A stretch of DNA of 64,000 nucleotides from Rhopalosiphum padi (lineage: Eukaryota > Arthropoda > Insecta > Hemiptera > Aphididae), in contig NC_083597.1 of NCBI RefSeq assembly GCF_020882245.1, forward strand, positions 77,478,152 to 77,542,151, in the 5' to 3' direction. Below, piece by piece: positions 49,268 through 61,841 of the stretch. Position 1 is the first letter of the stretch. The number at the start of each line of letters is the position of its first letter. The notes below the pieces were generated by a model. It ran no database searches. It was not told the DNA's origin and saw nothing but the letters and a program-made list of their open reading frames with translations. A program made the translations under genes and the position numbers.

Positions 49268-49293
49268 AAAAAAAAAAAAAAAAAAAAAAAAAA
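49268..49293. repeat. Poly(A) tract, 26 nt
   Basis: Twenty-six consecutive adenines, the longest homopolymer I noticed in the window. Confidence 0.97.
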
Positions 49294-49855
49294 CGATTTT
49301 TGTTTCTATACAAATCAACCGAATTTTCTACCTACCATATTATTATATGTGCATGTATACTGTATTGTGTATAATACAATTAGACGTGCGTAAAACTGCA
49401 TGCAATGTGTATAATAATATACGTATAATATCATTATATATTTTCGTGTGCCAACCTACCAAGAAAGTGACAGAACGTATTTGACGATCATCGGCCGTTT
49501 CGCGTACCTGCATTATTATCATCAGATATGACGTTTTTCCAATAATAATAATAAACGACATATGACGGCTACTGAAATGTTACACGTACGACGTCGAGTA
49601 TACAACCGCATTATTGTGTACAAATCGTTTACGATATAATAGCAAATATTTTACACCTACCTATATAATAATAATAATAGCTGTATTATCACGTGTGTGT
49701 GTAGAAGAAAATGACACTAATTGCGCAGTGCTGTAGGGATATATAGGTAGACGTAGGTAGGTTGTACTATATCGTGGCTACATAATTATTACACAGGTGT
49801 CAGCATAATAATAATAACGCGATATTTTGTGTCGTAAGTGCTCACCGTGACGTCC

Positions 49856-49870
49856 GGTTAGGTTAGGTTA
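49856..49870. repeat. (GGTTA)3, interstitial insect telomere-type motif
   Basis: Three perfect GGTTA units, a permutation of the insect telomere repeat TTAGG. Three units are too few to claim a relict telomere, and such short runs are common in insect non-coding DNA. Confidence 0.8.
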
Positions 49871-49954
49871 TCGTTACTTATAAAGAAAAATAATCTGGTC
49901 GAAATGGAGAAAAAAACGCTGGATATTTATGTAATATATAAAATCACAGATACC

Positions 49955-50012
49955 ATAATAATAATAATAATAATAATAAAAATAATAATAGTAATAGTAA
50001 TAACAATAACAG
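49955..50012. repeat. AAT-type microsatellite, interrupted
   Basis: About ten ATA units are followed by related AATAATAGTAATAGTAATAAC units, so the right half is degenerate. Confidence 0.92.
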
Positions 50013-50106
50013 TGGTATACGATATTATAATAATACCTGTAATATATTTTTCGGATTAAAACGTTCCAATTCCGTAGATAATACCATCTAATATTATTAA
50101 AATAAT

Positions 50107-50134
50107 GATATATACATATATATATATATATATA
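50107..50134. repeat. AT dinucleotide microsatellite
   Basis: AT run with one C interruption near its left end. Confidence 0.9.
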
Positions 50135-50791
50135 AATATTATATATTATATATACCGCCCATGTATTATTGCGTATGGTCGTCGAACATAATAATGTTGT
50201 GCTATTATGTATAAGCCGGGTCTAATACGTACAGATATAGCAAAAGGACCGTTTAACATACTATTGCGCACGTGATTATTATTGTCTGTTGTGTCAGCGT
50301 TTATGAAAGATCGTCGATCCGCGTTCCGTATTCGTCAGCAACTATATATAATATAATATTATTATTACACCATAGGCGGAAAACATTTCTATGTGTAGAC
50401 ACGGTCGAACATTCGTAACCAGAGTTCGTCATTTTCATCAAACTCGTGTATTACACAGATTAAAGATGCATTCCTGTACACATTACCACTGAGAATTAGT
50501 TGAACGGTTTTCGTATCGTAGGCAAATAATAATGTTAACAACACACAAGAGTATAACATATTATACCTAATGACGCTCAACATTTAATTAAAATGATTTT
50601 GTCTGATTGTATAACATTACCTGTGGATCGTTAAAATGTATCTAACCACAATATTGGGCACGTTTTTTATGCATATTATTGCTGAGACTATAAAAGATTT
50701 GAATTATTATAAATTTAGTATGAAATATTTTTGATATTTTATAATCGATTGATTCAAGTATTAACATGATTAAATATATTTCAGTACTCAA

Positions 50792-50825
50792 CAGTGGCGT
50801 ATTTAAGAATTTTTTTATGGGATCA
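50792..50825 (+). mobile_element. Possible hAT-like element terminus, unpaired
   Basis: The word CAGTGGCGTATTTAAGAATT followed by a T-run and ATGGG looks like the outward end of a hAT transposon: CAGTGGCG start followed by a short T-rich, then G-rich stretch. The 8 bases to its left are GTACTCAA. I found no matching inverted end or duplicate of those 8 bases within the next 2 kb. The following 1.1 kb, AT-rich and partly coding-like on the minus strand, could be a decayed hAT body. Unpaired, this is only suggestive. Confidence 0.32.
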
Positions 50826-53391
50826 GATAATATTCCTAACATAGTTCAACGAAAGCCTTAAACCTTCTTCCCCATAATAGGTACAACTAAAAGTAGATAC
50901 TAACTTCTCAAATATAGATAAAATAGGTTAAATGTTGAAACAAAAGATCAATTTTTATTGTTTCCTTAAAAATTTTAATATTTAGATATAAGCCTTTTCG
51001 AAACCCAAAATTCAATTATATATAAGCCAAACTCCTTTCAATCTTTTTTTTTTGTGAGCTGAGATTTTATAACTTTAATATAAAAAAATCTGAATGAAAA
51101 ATAATATAAATATTAAAAATTATTCACATTTATCAGCATTTATAAATTCATGGATAACATTGGATGGATTTATGAATGATCCGTATTGATTGTATAAATA
51201 TTTCAGAATACATCTCTATCAATATATCTGTTTATACTTCATACAAATTCTTAAATTGGATCGCATATTAGTTCAATAACGACTGAATTATCCTCAATAC
51301 ATCATTACCCACATTTCACTATTTTTTATCATCGCTACCATGTCGTCATAAATATAAATTTGTTCAAATTGTTGATTTTTCAGCTCATGCTTAACTCATG
51401 ATACTTAAGAATAAAATACCATCACCCGAGTTTTTAACAGCTCTCTAAACATTAAAAGAAACCAGTGCAAATAAATTATTTTAAACTCTTATATTTTGTT
51501 AAAAATTGTTTATTAATTTCACTATTACCGTACAATAAATCTTTCAATTCTTGTGGATACGTATCATGTTTAAGGAACTTAACTTTTCTGTGTCGACAGT
51601 AAGTGTTTATAAATCACCAATTTACAGATACAAAGCATTACAAAATTAAATTTTTTCTGTTTTATTGCTAAAATCTAATTCTGGCTCATCTGCAGTTTGT
51701 TCTTACTCTAAATTTGTTTTTATATTATTACTTATTGGTATATTTATCACATTTTCGTTTATGGTTTTCTTTGATTTTTTTTTATATTGTTCTTTATTTG
51801 TAACGCACGTTCTTCATTTAATATCTGAAGCCTCTTCTATCCATCTTAAAATATACAAAATAATTAATATTGGTTGCATGGAAATTATGATATAGTATAA
51901 TATATTATATTCTATAGTAACCTGAAATGTTGATAACTATATTGGGTTATTATACATATATTATACATATATATGTTTATGACGTATTATGTATAATATT
52001 TAAGTCAATACGTCTAACTCGACTATAACTCGTAGGTACCTATAAAGTATAATATAATATTAAATATTATAACAACATATTTTATAAATCTCGATTGTTA
52101 CACACTTATACTTTTGACTGTCCGCGATTTTTGACCGACAGTCGCATTAACAGTACGTATAACAGTTCCTTAACCCTTCCATTATAATATTATTATTATT
52201 ATGTACCTTTATAATACTTCTACCTGGAACGTTATTAAATTTAGTTTAATATAAACACAGTAATAATATTATTCCCTCGTGTCCCTCGAAAGCGCTCTCG
52301 CATTATTGCGACAAAACAATATCGCAACGTTTAGATGGTCTAAATATTGTCCGTTGGTATTTGGTCTTAGAAATATGTATATAATATAATATATATATAT
52401 ATTGTTACCCAAATAATATAATAGCATAAACGTGTTATGTGCTTATAACCTAAACAGTTTTTACAGAAAATATTATTGTTTAGGTTGGCTATAATATGTA
52501 CCACGAATATGATGGAAAACAAAAAAATCAAATACACGTACAATATTGACGTACCCAAAAAACATATTACAAGTACTTTCAATTATAATCTAAAACATAT
52601 TTAAAAATTCGTTGTTATTACATTTTTTCAATCAAAACAAAAATGTATTATAAAAATTTAAAATAAATCACATTATGACGATGTTTTTTTTTTTGATTGG
52701 AATCATTTATATTATTATAAATAAATTATATAACGTTATCAATTTATCATATTTTTGTCAAATATTTAAATAAATAATAATAGCTATTATTATAAAGTGT
52801 GAATTTAACGACAGTTTATTGTTACATAGTACTATATTTATTTTATTATTAAGTTAAATTTCAATATGTTATTATCAGATCAAAAACCCTAATCTCTTCT
52901 CGCAATTTTGATATTTTTCACATTTTTTGTATATTTTAAAATATCGTATTTAATAAAAAACAATTTCAACTACAAATATTGTTAATTTCATTACATCTTT
53001 ACACTTGTTTTTTTATAACGAATTGAATTTCATATTTTCACGGCCGTTAGTTTTATTATTATACACAGTAAATAGGTATAGTATTATGATAATATAATGT
53101 TAATTATAATTAGTTTACCTTACTATAGATTTATTTTCAGTTTAATATCTATGAAATTTACACTAAAAAATACTATAGTAGTTGTATATACTAACCTTTT
53201 GAGAATAAAAATGTTAATTTTAACTGAATTTTAAAAATATGTAAGTTACAGGTATTTTTCCTATGGGAAATTTAACTTCATATCTATACTCAGGCAGCTC
53301 GAATCAGTAATTATCATGAACCTCTGTATACCTAATGTCTTCAAAGAAATAACGTTTCTACTTTATAAGTCCGGAAACTTGAAAATTAATA
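50826..53391. other. AT-rich DNA, possible decayed transposon body
   Basis: Low-complexity is somewhat less extreme between about 51120 and 51850 than in the surrounding deserts. Several minus-strand frames there are open for 20-30 codons between stops, as expected for an old transposase remnant, but no hAT motif can be read. A 7-bp inverted pair, GACTGTC / GACAGTC, lies near 52117-52144. The remainder is AT-rich without recognised content. Confidence 0.3.
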
Positions 53392-53592
53392 ATGCAAATG
53401 TATACAATATGTTTATACCTTTTTGCAACACAGTTTAGTGAAAAAACAAAATTGGATAAGAGGATCCTTTATGTTGGAGTAAAATTATCGCAAGAAAACA
53501 ACCAACCGTTATTAATGACATCAAGATCGCTTGATGGAGATTATAAATTAAAATTCACTGAAAACATTTTCTTCGCTAACTATAATAATTAA
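53392..53592 (+). CDS. Candidate small protein or terminal exon, 66 codons
   Basis: An ATG-initiated frame begins MQMYTICLYLFATQFSEKTK, where the first 14 residues are hydrophobic and signal-peptide-like. It continues with a mixed, protein-like sequence (for example LDKRILYVGVKLSQ and TSRSLDGDYKLKFTENIF) to a TAA. Alternatively, TTTTTGCAACACAG ending at 53433 is a good 3' splice site, and the remaining 52 codons would be a terminal exon in the same frame. Residue usage looks more coding-like than neighbouring frames. No family is recognised and there is no clear polyadenylation signal immediately downstream. Confidence 0.2.
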   Translation: MQMYTICLYLFATQFSEKTKLDKRILYVGVKLSQENNQPLLMTSRSLDGDYKLKFTENIFFANYNN

Positions 53593-53628
53593 AAAATTCT
53601 ATAAAAACATCGATACCGGTATATATAC

Positions 53629-54300
53629 AGCGTGATTCACTAAACATGCTCATTCCAATTTTTTTCATTTTATAACAAATTTATTCAAATTCTGATTTTT
53701 GAAAATTTTAAATATGCTTATCCACTAGACCATTTTTTTTTAATCTCCGAGATACGAGTATTTATACTTTTTAAGGAGTACTATGTTGTGATCTAAACTT
53801 CTATTTTCCAAATGAGATCCCCGCCATTTTTAATGTAAATTAAATTAATTTAAATTATTTTAAAGAAAATGTAGATGTAACTAATTTTAAACTTAAACGA
53901 GTAGTTTTTCAGTTACTAAAATATTTATATTAAGGATAAAATTCCTTAAAAATGGTTTTACAAAAATTTTAAATTGATATAATATCAAATCTCTCATGTA
54001 TTATAGTTTGACCATTTTTATAATTAATATTAATAAATTTATATATATTGCTAAAATTTTCAAAATACCGTAACTCCCATTTCTTCAAACCCATTATCAT
54101 AGTTTGAATATCCTTAGTACACAAAGTTAAATAACTCAAACACTACTCATTTTGTTTTGAATTAGTTACATCAAAAAAAAAAAAAAAATGTCCACTTAAT
54201 AATTTACAAAAAAAAAAAGAATGGAGACGGGTTGTCACTTAAAAAACAGAAAATGTTATCTCTATGAGACACTCCTTCAGTAGTACAAAATAATCTCATG
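53629..54300. repeat. Possible unclassified repeat starting with GTGATTCACTAAACATGCTC
   Basis: The word at about 53632-53651 resembles the edges of unclassified insect repeats that begin with 'ACAGGGTGATTCA'. The following 650 bases have a steady AT-rich, repeat-like texture, including TTACATCAAAA and several A-runs. No right end, inverted repeat or target duplication could be set, so the boundaries are approximate. Confidence 0.18.
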
Positions 54301-54659
54301 TGTATGCGTGTTAACATAAACAGCATATTTAACTTTTAATGAAATAATATATTTATAAAAAACATTCTGTAAACATGAAAATGTAATATGTTCCATTAAA
54401 ATGTGTTTGGTAACATTAAAAACAATAATATAGTTTTATTAAAATTCAATGATTTTATTTTATCCGGCTACAAATCTCACTGAGATCTACAAATATTTAA
54501 TAAAATATTTAGTCACGTGTACTCATTTGGTATAAAATATTATTATTTACCTACCAGCCTAAGCATTAAAATATATTGTATTTGGGTTACTTATATTATC
54601 CTCGAGAAGTACATAATATAATAGGTACATCATGGACCGCTGGTTTTAAAATATTGTAG

Positions 54660-55200
54660 TGGTGAAATGAAAAAAAAAAATTGTATCGGGTCACTCCGCC
54701 GGACGACCCTATTGTTGTACACTCGACAATATCGCTTGTTATTATTATTATATCGCCGGCCGTCCAGTACAATTTATATACATGCATATAATATGATACA
54801 GCGAACCGTCACTTTTTACCCGAAGTGTGCGTATTTATTCCAGAGGGTCTGTATTTATTTTCCACCAAACATAATGCCACTAATATATTTTCTCGTACAG
54901 TACTCTATGTCTGTATATTATACAACAGCTCCTCGACGACCGTCGCACCAAACTGTTCTTTACCCCACGACACGTCCATCCATCCATCTCTCTCATCGCA
55001 CGTCAATGATTTTGTGATACACCTCGGATATAATGTTTTCACATAATCTCTTGTGATATGCAAAAAAGTCGAGCGCGGACTGAGCATACCGATCAAAACC
55101 ATTTGTTTCCGTGTTAAACGAATGTCGACGGTTTTAGATTTAGAATATCGAGTAACACATGCAGCTGCAGGCGTAGTCTCTGGTTTTCGGTGATTTGTTA
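54660..55200. promoter_or_regulatory. CpG-enriched island
   Basis: CpG-containing words cluster here (CTCCGCCGGACGACCC near 54696, CGCCGGCCGTCC near 54752, CGACGACCGTCGC near 54935). Overlapping open frames on both strands mark low stop density rather than genes. The role is inferred from composition only. Confidence 0.25.
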
Positions 55201-55257
55201 TATTTTTGATATCATTACTGTGATACGAAACTACTATTTACATGGATGCATGTAGAT

Positions 55258-55422
55258 ATGTCTAAGAAATCGCATAACTCCCGTCAGGAAGGTCTGAAAA
55301 TCGCTCTACGATATTTGATATTTGATACGATTACTAAACAAGCTGCATCTATGAAGTCCATTATTCATATACGCTCACTAGTTAACAGTCCACCGTTAGA
55401 TCTACCAATCATCTGGTACTGA
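55258..55422 (+). CDS. Small open frame, 54 codons, function unknown
   Basis: An ATG frame begins MSKKSHNSRQEGLKIALRYL and runs to a TGA. It has varied residues and moderate G+C relative to the surroundings. A second ATG just upstream in another frame stops after seven codons. There is no recognisable domain. The frame may also be part of an untranslated region or an old repeat. I include it because its composition is coding-like for this window. Confidence 0.15.
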   Translation: MSKKSHNSRQEGLKIALRYLIFDTITKQAASMKSIIHIRSLVNSPPLDLPIIWY

Positions 55423-58400
55423 AGTTCTATGACAGTATTCCAAGGTCTTTATAGATGTCTAGGTACTCTCTGTGATACTATTTTTTTTTAACTATTCAAT
55501 AACTAATGTTACGTTATTAATTCATTGCTGTAATTTATTGCGAGGGGTTTCTGATTTCAAAGCAATCATTTTGACCAAAAAAAAAAATATATATATATTA
55601 CATTTAAGCTTATTGTTTATCACCTTTTTTTACAATTTATATTAAATAGTCGAACTTACTTAACTCGAATTTTATTAACTCAAAATTCTCGATACCTTGA
55701 ACTTTTTCCCTGATTCCTAGAATTTTATTGTATAATATATAGATAATTATCAAACAAAGTAACGACTTATTATTTTTTTTTATTAATAATATAATGATAA
55801 TATTATTATATACTAACGGTTTTGAATTTCGGTTGTAGTAAATGTATGCGATGTTAATTACTAATTATTTGCCTCAATGAGTGAGCGAACCAATATATAT
55901 TGAAGAAAACTCTGTTTTAGTTATACAGCAGTTTACAGCCTTGACACTATTCGTATATTGTCCAGTTTTCTTTAACGTATTCTGTGTAGATACATTGACA
56001 AAGTGGGTAGTAAATAAATTATCTTCAAAAAATACAACTCGTCGTATCGTGCGGGTCTTAATACAAGTGAATGTGATATTACACAATTTTTAACAAGTTT
56101 AAAAAGACGCATTATGGTGCGTCCCTATTATCTGGTACTTATCAATTACCACAAGGTAATATAAAACAACGCATCTCATAATAATTTTGTATTAATTTGA
56201 AAAACATAAATATGTGATCACAACAACAAATATAAAAATTTTAAAAAAATAACAGGAAAAGAAAAAACTCGAACAAAAGTTTATATTTTATTGTTTTTTG
56301 TATACTTCTAAAAAATATACCAAATTATTTAAAAAAACAATTTTTGTACGTAATGGCAACAAAAAAAGGGTCTTCTTTTAACATAAAACTTGCATTGATT
56401 AAAATATATTTATACACCGAATTATATTTATTTACGAGCGTGCGCGCGCACTTTACACACATATTTATATAGGTCATGTTGTATTATATATATAATAATA
56501 TGTGTAAACCATGTTATTATGTATGTCTGTTGTTTGTGTATTTGGTCATCAATTTATTTTGTTTCCAATTAGAATAGATGCATAGTAATTGTTTTATTGG
56601 CTACTTTTACGATGCAAATAGTTAGAATGAATAATAATCAACTGAATATTTTAATTAAGAGCAGAGTTGACATACTTAATGTCATATTTACAATCAAACA
56701 CATTTTGTTATGGATGATGATTGAAAACCATAACTATCAAACATCCCACACTGAAATAAAATAGTATTTAAAACAATATTCTTACTTATACTTACTATTC
56801 TTACTTCTAGATATGAAAAAATAATTCAAGCCAACTCAAAACAGTTGAAATAATGTTGTGTCTACCTGTAATTTAAGTCATATTCTTATAAATGACAATT
56901 GCGTATTAAATTAAATATTTTAATTGATAATATTGTCAAATTATTAATAAAGATTCACATATACCTGTTGCTGTAACTGGTAAAAATCGTTTTTTAATAC
57001 AGCATGACATTTTTTGACGTTTTAACGGTAAAATAAAATTATCCTCACATTTTGTTATTTAGCACGATTATGCATATTGCATTATAATATAATATATATT
57101 ATACAAACACAATACCTCTATCATTCTATAGTACAGTATAGCTATAATATAGGTATATACATAAAGACCAATATGCATTGTACTATGCGTATATTATACG
57201 ATGACTAAATTATAGTGGATTTCTAAGCTTTGATTCTCCATTTTCATACAGCATACTAATATGTTGAGTGTTGAAACTAATTTAATATTGACGGAAGACA
57301 GTACACCGAGTAGGCACAGGTTTATCGCTTAAGCTTGGTGGATGATTGGTGATGGTGGTATAGATATTATATTATTGTTACGTGCGGTGTATGTAATATG
57401 TATATAATTTACTTTATTTTTTCCTAAGTGACCAACGTGAACCAAATATCGTGACAATCGTGAGAAAGGTCCATATTGTGTATCATAATAGCATGTTGTA
57501 CAATTGTAATACACAGTGGTCAGCAAGTCCCAGAAGTCCCGTATCACCCTTAGTATCTCTGCGGAAAGTCGATGTATTTAAATTCAGTTTTTTTTTTTAG
57601 CAATTAGATAGAAAATTACAATTGAATGGTATACGTTTGAAAATTATATTTAGATATATGATAATTCTAAAGTAATAAAAAAAAATTATTCTATTTCTTT
57701 TTTAAAATTTTCATGATATAGCCATTATTTGTATTATACGTAATTAAAAAAAATATATTAAAAATTAGTGTAAATCGACCAAGTTTAAGTTAATTAACTT
57801 TTAGATTTTGTAAAAATAATAGTAAAATACAAATCGTACGCCTTAATCAATCTCAATTGGAATGTGGATCTTTTTTTTTTTAAATTAATTTATCCTTTTT
57901 GAATTCTGTCCGATTTTATGCAGCTTATGCCCGATTACAAATTTGTTAATGCCTTTCTTCATAACCTGCATAAGACTATTGAAAAAATTTGGTTTTTTAT
58001 TGTTAAATTTAATTTTTGGTTACATTTTATAGATAGACAATTTTCTTATCCCGGAAACCATGCACCTATATAGTGAATAATTTAGCAGACATAACACACA
58101 TCTATACCTACTTCTTAAATTAAATTGCATAACATATTTTGAATTTTTAAAAAATAAAAAGTTGAAACGTATGTTATTTAATTGAAATGTACTTACTAAT
58201 TAAAATAAAAAAAAATCATTATTTAATTATATTGATTTAAAATAGGGATACTAAAGGTAATACGGAACTTTTGGACATACTATAGATAATATGGGATTTT
58301 TAAAATGCCATTCTTTTGACGAAAGATAAGATATATAATATTTTTTAATTTATATTTTAATAAGTAATTAATATTATTAAACAGTAATAATTTTGAATCA

Positions 58401-58539
58401 TTATGAAACGCTTATGCCCAAATTAATATTAAATATATTAATTGTGTAGGTTTAGTGCACATTACCACCTCTAAATTGTATTATTATTATTATTATTATT
58501 ATAGGTAAAACCTTTTGCTACAAAAATGATTATTATAAT
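55423..58539. other. AT-rich DNA with scattered patches
   Basis: Mostly AT-rich. The frame at 55881-56093 ends VNVILHNF, faintly recalling the end of PIF/Harbinger nucleases. A 6-bp hairpin, GACGCA/TGCGTC, follows at about 56105-56122. A patch at about 57240-57560 is less AT-rich but shows no recognisable gene. Confidence 0.35.
58480..58501. repeat. ATT trinucleotide microsatellite
   Basis: About seven perfect units. Confidence 0.93.
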
Positions 58540-59464
58540 TTCCATCGTTACTGTTTCGCCATTCGACAACGGTAGCTATACTCGATATCAGTATTAATAA
58601 CGGTGCTCCAATAACCGGTGCCATAACTTATCGATATAATGACGATAAAACGCGTTTGATTTCGCGTAATGGTTGTGTTATAGAATTATTAGTTCAAACA
58701 TGCGGCGGTGACACGGCTATGTGCGTATAATATTATAAATCATAAACACGCACTACAATCATTTGCCATCCGCGTGTTGTGCATCTCGTATAACAATAAT
58801 ATAACGACATTTGCCTGTAAAACGGATTGGCACGCTGCACATGAAGACTATACGACTACGTTACAACTGTCAATTTCAAATCGTTATCGGAATCCGATTA
58901 CGATAATATTATACATGGTGATCAAATTAATGAGCTTGACTAACCTTCCGAGTCGATTTTTGCGTTTATATTCAACCTTAACCAATTTTAATCATTTTAG
59001 TTTAAAAACTAATAAAAACAACAAATCTAGTATTTTTTAACATTGTAGTTTAAAAAAAAAAATCGTAAATAATTCGAACAATAATCGACTTGGAAAATAA
59101 GTGCAACTATTAAACGGATCATACTGCGTGCATAATATTATTAATATTGTTATACGTATTCTCACGGGTACGCGAGAGAAGCGACAACAATTGCTCATCC
59201 GAAAACGAGTTGAGCATAATAATAAAAACGTACATCATAGAAAACCATTGTCGGTTAGTAGTATACATTACCGTCAATCGATATAACAATATACATCGAT
59301 CGAGATGCGACATGGTCATGCGTTCTTTAAAAAAAATAAAACCCGAAACGACGACGGTTTCGCTAAATAAAAGAGTGAATAATTGTATACAGTCGGCCAC
59401 ACAACAGTATAACGCACTATACGTTAAAGTTTAAAATCGTCAACGGCAATATCCCGACAATAAC

Positions 59465-59525
<61 letters not shown>

Positions 59526-60120
59526 CAATACGATTTAGAAGCTTTCGGTTACTCTCTATTGTCGTTTATGGTCACACACTAATATTATATATATACATGT
59601 ATACAATTCACAATATACCTAATAATATTATATATACGCCGCACGCTTCGGGTACGGACCGATCGCTATTAATTCGCCGCGTTAAAACTGACAACTGTAA
59701 TCAAAAACCGACGACGGGGTCAAACTCGTCGCGCACGAGCCGATCAACGATGAGTGGGCAATACAATATCGGCCCATCGCCCCAAACGATGATGTGACCG
59801 GCACTGCCACCGACGATGATTAATCGTATTCGACGGGTCTCCGCGCGAACATCCCTCATGTGCGAAAGGCGTCGTGTCGTTGTCATGTTTTCGATTTTGT
59901 TCTCCGTCATTATTAATAATATCGTTATTGGCATTTTTCAACGAGCTCGCGCGTACGCGCCTTCACTGACGTTTTGAAAAACTTAAAACCGTACGACGAT
60001 TTATAATGATATAAATAATTATATTGAATGAAGGTAAGCGCTGACGTGTTGAAGAGCGGAAGATGTGAAAACGGGACACTTGCATGTATGTGTATAGTGG
60101 TAAATTTTTGGAAATTGAAC
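58540..60120. promoter_or_regulatory. Extended CpG-rich island
   Basis: About 1.6 kb with raised G+C and dense CpG, especially 58550-58720, 59630-59900 and 59940-60000. Six or more overlapping open frames occur on both strands (for example 58708-59040 plus, 59119-59400 minus, 59701-59934 minus). None begins with a well-placed ATG and continues into a recognisable domain, so none is annotated as a gene. With the long CA repeat inside, this looks like an open regulatory region or the first exon/intron of a gene. Confidence 0.33.
59469..59518. repeat. (AC)25 microsatellite
   Basis: Twenty-five perfect AC units, then GC and another ACACACA. It is the longest dinucleotide repeat noticed in the window. 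Confidence 0.97.
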
Positions 60121-60849
60121 AATTCTTAAGGTGGTCTTATATGCCATGCTAAATTTATTATGAGAAACAATAATTTTTTTAATTTAGTATATTATATATA
60201 TTTTTTAATCATTAAATACCTACAAGTATTTTTATACAAGTGAAATAAATTCTATAGTTATATTAAAAAAAATCAACATAAGTTTTAAATTGGTAAAATT
60301 CGTTTGACTTCATATTTTCGGAAAAATGTATAATTTCAGTAGCTTCTTAACTAGGAATGACTTGAGGTGTGAAGAAATGTTGCAGATATTATATTTTTTT
60401 AATAATAATAAGATTTATCTCATAGCCTTGTGGAATCTCCTCAACAAATTATGAATTGAATTAATGATTGGTTATAATACCAGTAGGTACCTAGAAACAT
60501 CACACAAATAAAAATAAATGACCTTTTTAGAATAACATCTACCTTATTTTAGTTCTTCGTTTTTAGCAAATTTTTTTTTTTAAACATACACTCATTTATT
60601 TATTTTCAAACAACTGTACGTTTATATCGCACTTTTTCATCATAATCCATCCGTAATAACTTTTAGGTGTTAGGTTATTTGTATCATTATTGTACATAGC
60701 TATTTATTTCTAATAAGCTAAGTTTTTTTAGTAGAGTTTTACTAAAAAAAAAAAAAATAGTTGATAGTTATTCATTATACTGGATATATGCTTATACCGT
60801 AGAGATTGTATTTGTTGTTACAATAAATAAAATAAAGAGTGACACTGTA
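60121..60849. other. AT-rich spacer between two CpG-rich islands
   Basis: AT-rich DNA with poly-A/T runs at about 60571-60581 and 60744-60757. No feature was recognised. Confidence 0.5.
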
Positions 60850-61760
60850 AAATTTGTCCCCGGGCGTAAAACTGTTCAACACTCGGGACTGTAATTAGGT
60901 TTTACTTTATACAGATATTCTGTAAACTATATTAATTATTATTACTATTTTGTAAATAAAAACGGAAATAGTGTGACGGCGAGATTGTAAAAAAATATGG
61001 AAACGAAACAGAGTGCAGTACCTAGTTCGTAATCTCTGCAATTCCGCGGGCTTACGAAATTCTTGCGTCCTCCCACGGTTTTCGCTATTTTTTTTTCAAT
61101 TATTTCCCTCGAGTCTTATATACGCGTACGTAGCAACTCCGTCCACGCGCCCATCCGGAAAGGCGGATATCACTCGCGGGGTCGTTTACGTCCACTTGAA
61201 CAATTCTTCCGCCACCACCGAGGCCTAATCAACCGGGTGAAATGGGTTTATTATTCTTTACTATTTTATACACTTAACATCGAAAAAAAAACAACAATAA
61301 TAATAAAAAAAAAACCGCAGTCTCCTTTCCGGCCGAGTGTTTATTATATTTTTTTTTCCGTACCGCAGCGGCACCACCCCGGCAACACCGGTTTGAAGAA
61401 AAGCGCGCAAAACGCATAAATCAATGTTGCGATTCTTTTTTTTGTTTTCTCTCCATTCTTTTGCGAAACCGTCTTTGATGACGTTAACGACCTGCATTCC
61501 GCGTTGTTATCTCGTCCGTCGTATCTACTATACAACCCTAAGTCCTGACTTTGCCCCGAACCGGCGCCACCGAGGATACACTTCAGTACTTCACAGAAAT
61601 CACCGTGCGTACCACACTATAACATTGTAATAATTATATTCATAACTTCCATAAATGTTCGACGAGAACTGGTCAGAATGCGGTTATTATCGTAATAACT
61701 CGCGTTTCGATTCAGTTGTTTAAACGAGTGCCGTTCGACGGCGTATTGAGACATAAATAT
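60850..61760. promoter_or_regulatory. CpG-rich island with a minus-strand TATA-like box
   Basis: G+C and CpG are strongly raised at 61040-61240 and 61320-61600. Read on the minus strand, TATATAAG at 61122-61115 follows GTACGCG and is a good TATA box, predicting a start near 61090, but the sequence there is A-rich and lacks an initiator. Open frames on both strands (for example 61063-61419 plus, 61261-61497 minus) overlap and contain homopolymer-encoded Lys/Phe runs. I therefore treat the block as possibly regulatory and not as coding. Confidence 0.3.
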
Positions 61761-61841
61761 ATATATCATATATATATTAAAGCTTGTATATTTACGTGTG
61801 TAATAAATATTGTATTTCAATTTTCAGTACACAAAGTGAAC

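Larger units (their letters stand above)
45984..49799. other. AT-rich desert with two long poly(A) tracts
   Basis: AT-rich DNA with stops throughout. Two long A-runs at 48298-48320 and 49268-49293 could be retroposon tails, but no retroposon body or target duplication was recognised next to them. No genes are supported. Confidence 0.45.
49800..50350. other. Mixed-composition block with microsatellites and telomere-like units
   Basis: CpG-containing stretches (about 49840-49870 and 50290-50345) alternate with AAT and AT repeats. No coding frame of interest is present. A regulatory role is possible but unsupported beyond composition. Confidence 0.25.

Noticed and set aside
48298..49293. The two long poly(A) tracts as tails of SINE or LINE insertions
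   Set aside because: No tRNA-like promoter, reverse-transcriptase sequence or flanking target duplication was recognised beside either tract.
58708..59040. 110-codon plus-strand open frame
   Set aside because: It begins at GTG, lies in a CpG-rich island with competing frames, resembles no family and ends in an AT-rich Asn/Lys tail.
61063..61419. 118-codon plus-strand open frame, the longest in the window
   Set aside because: It begins at a non-ATG codon, contains poly-Lys from an A-tract, and overlaps several frames of similar length on both strands. Low stop density in CpG-rich DNA explains it.
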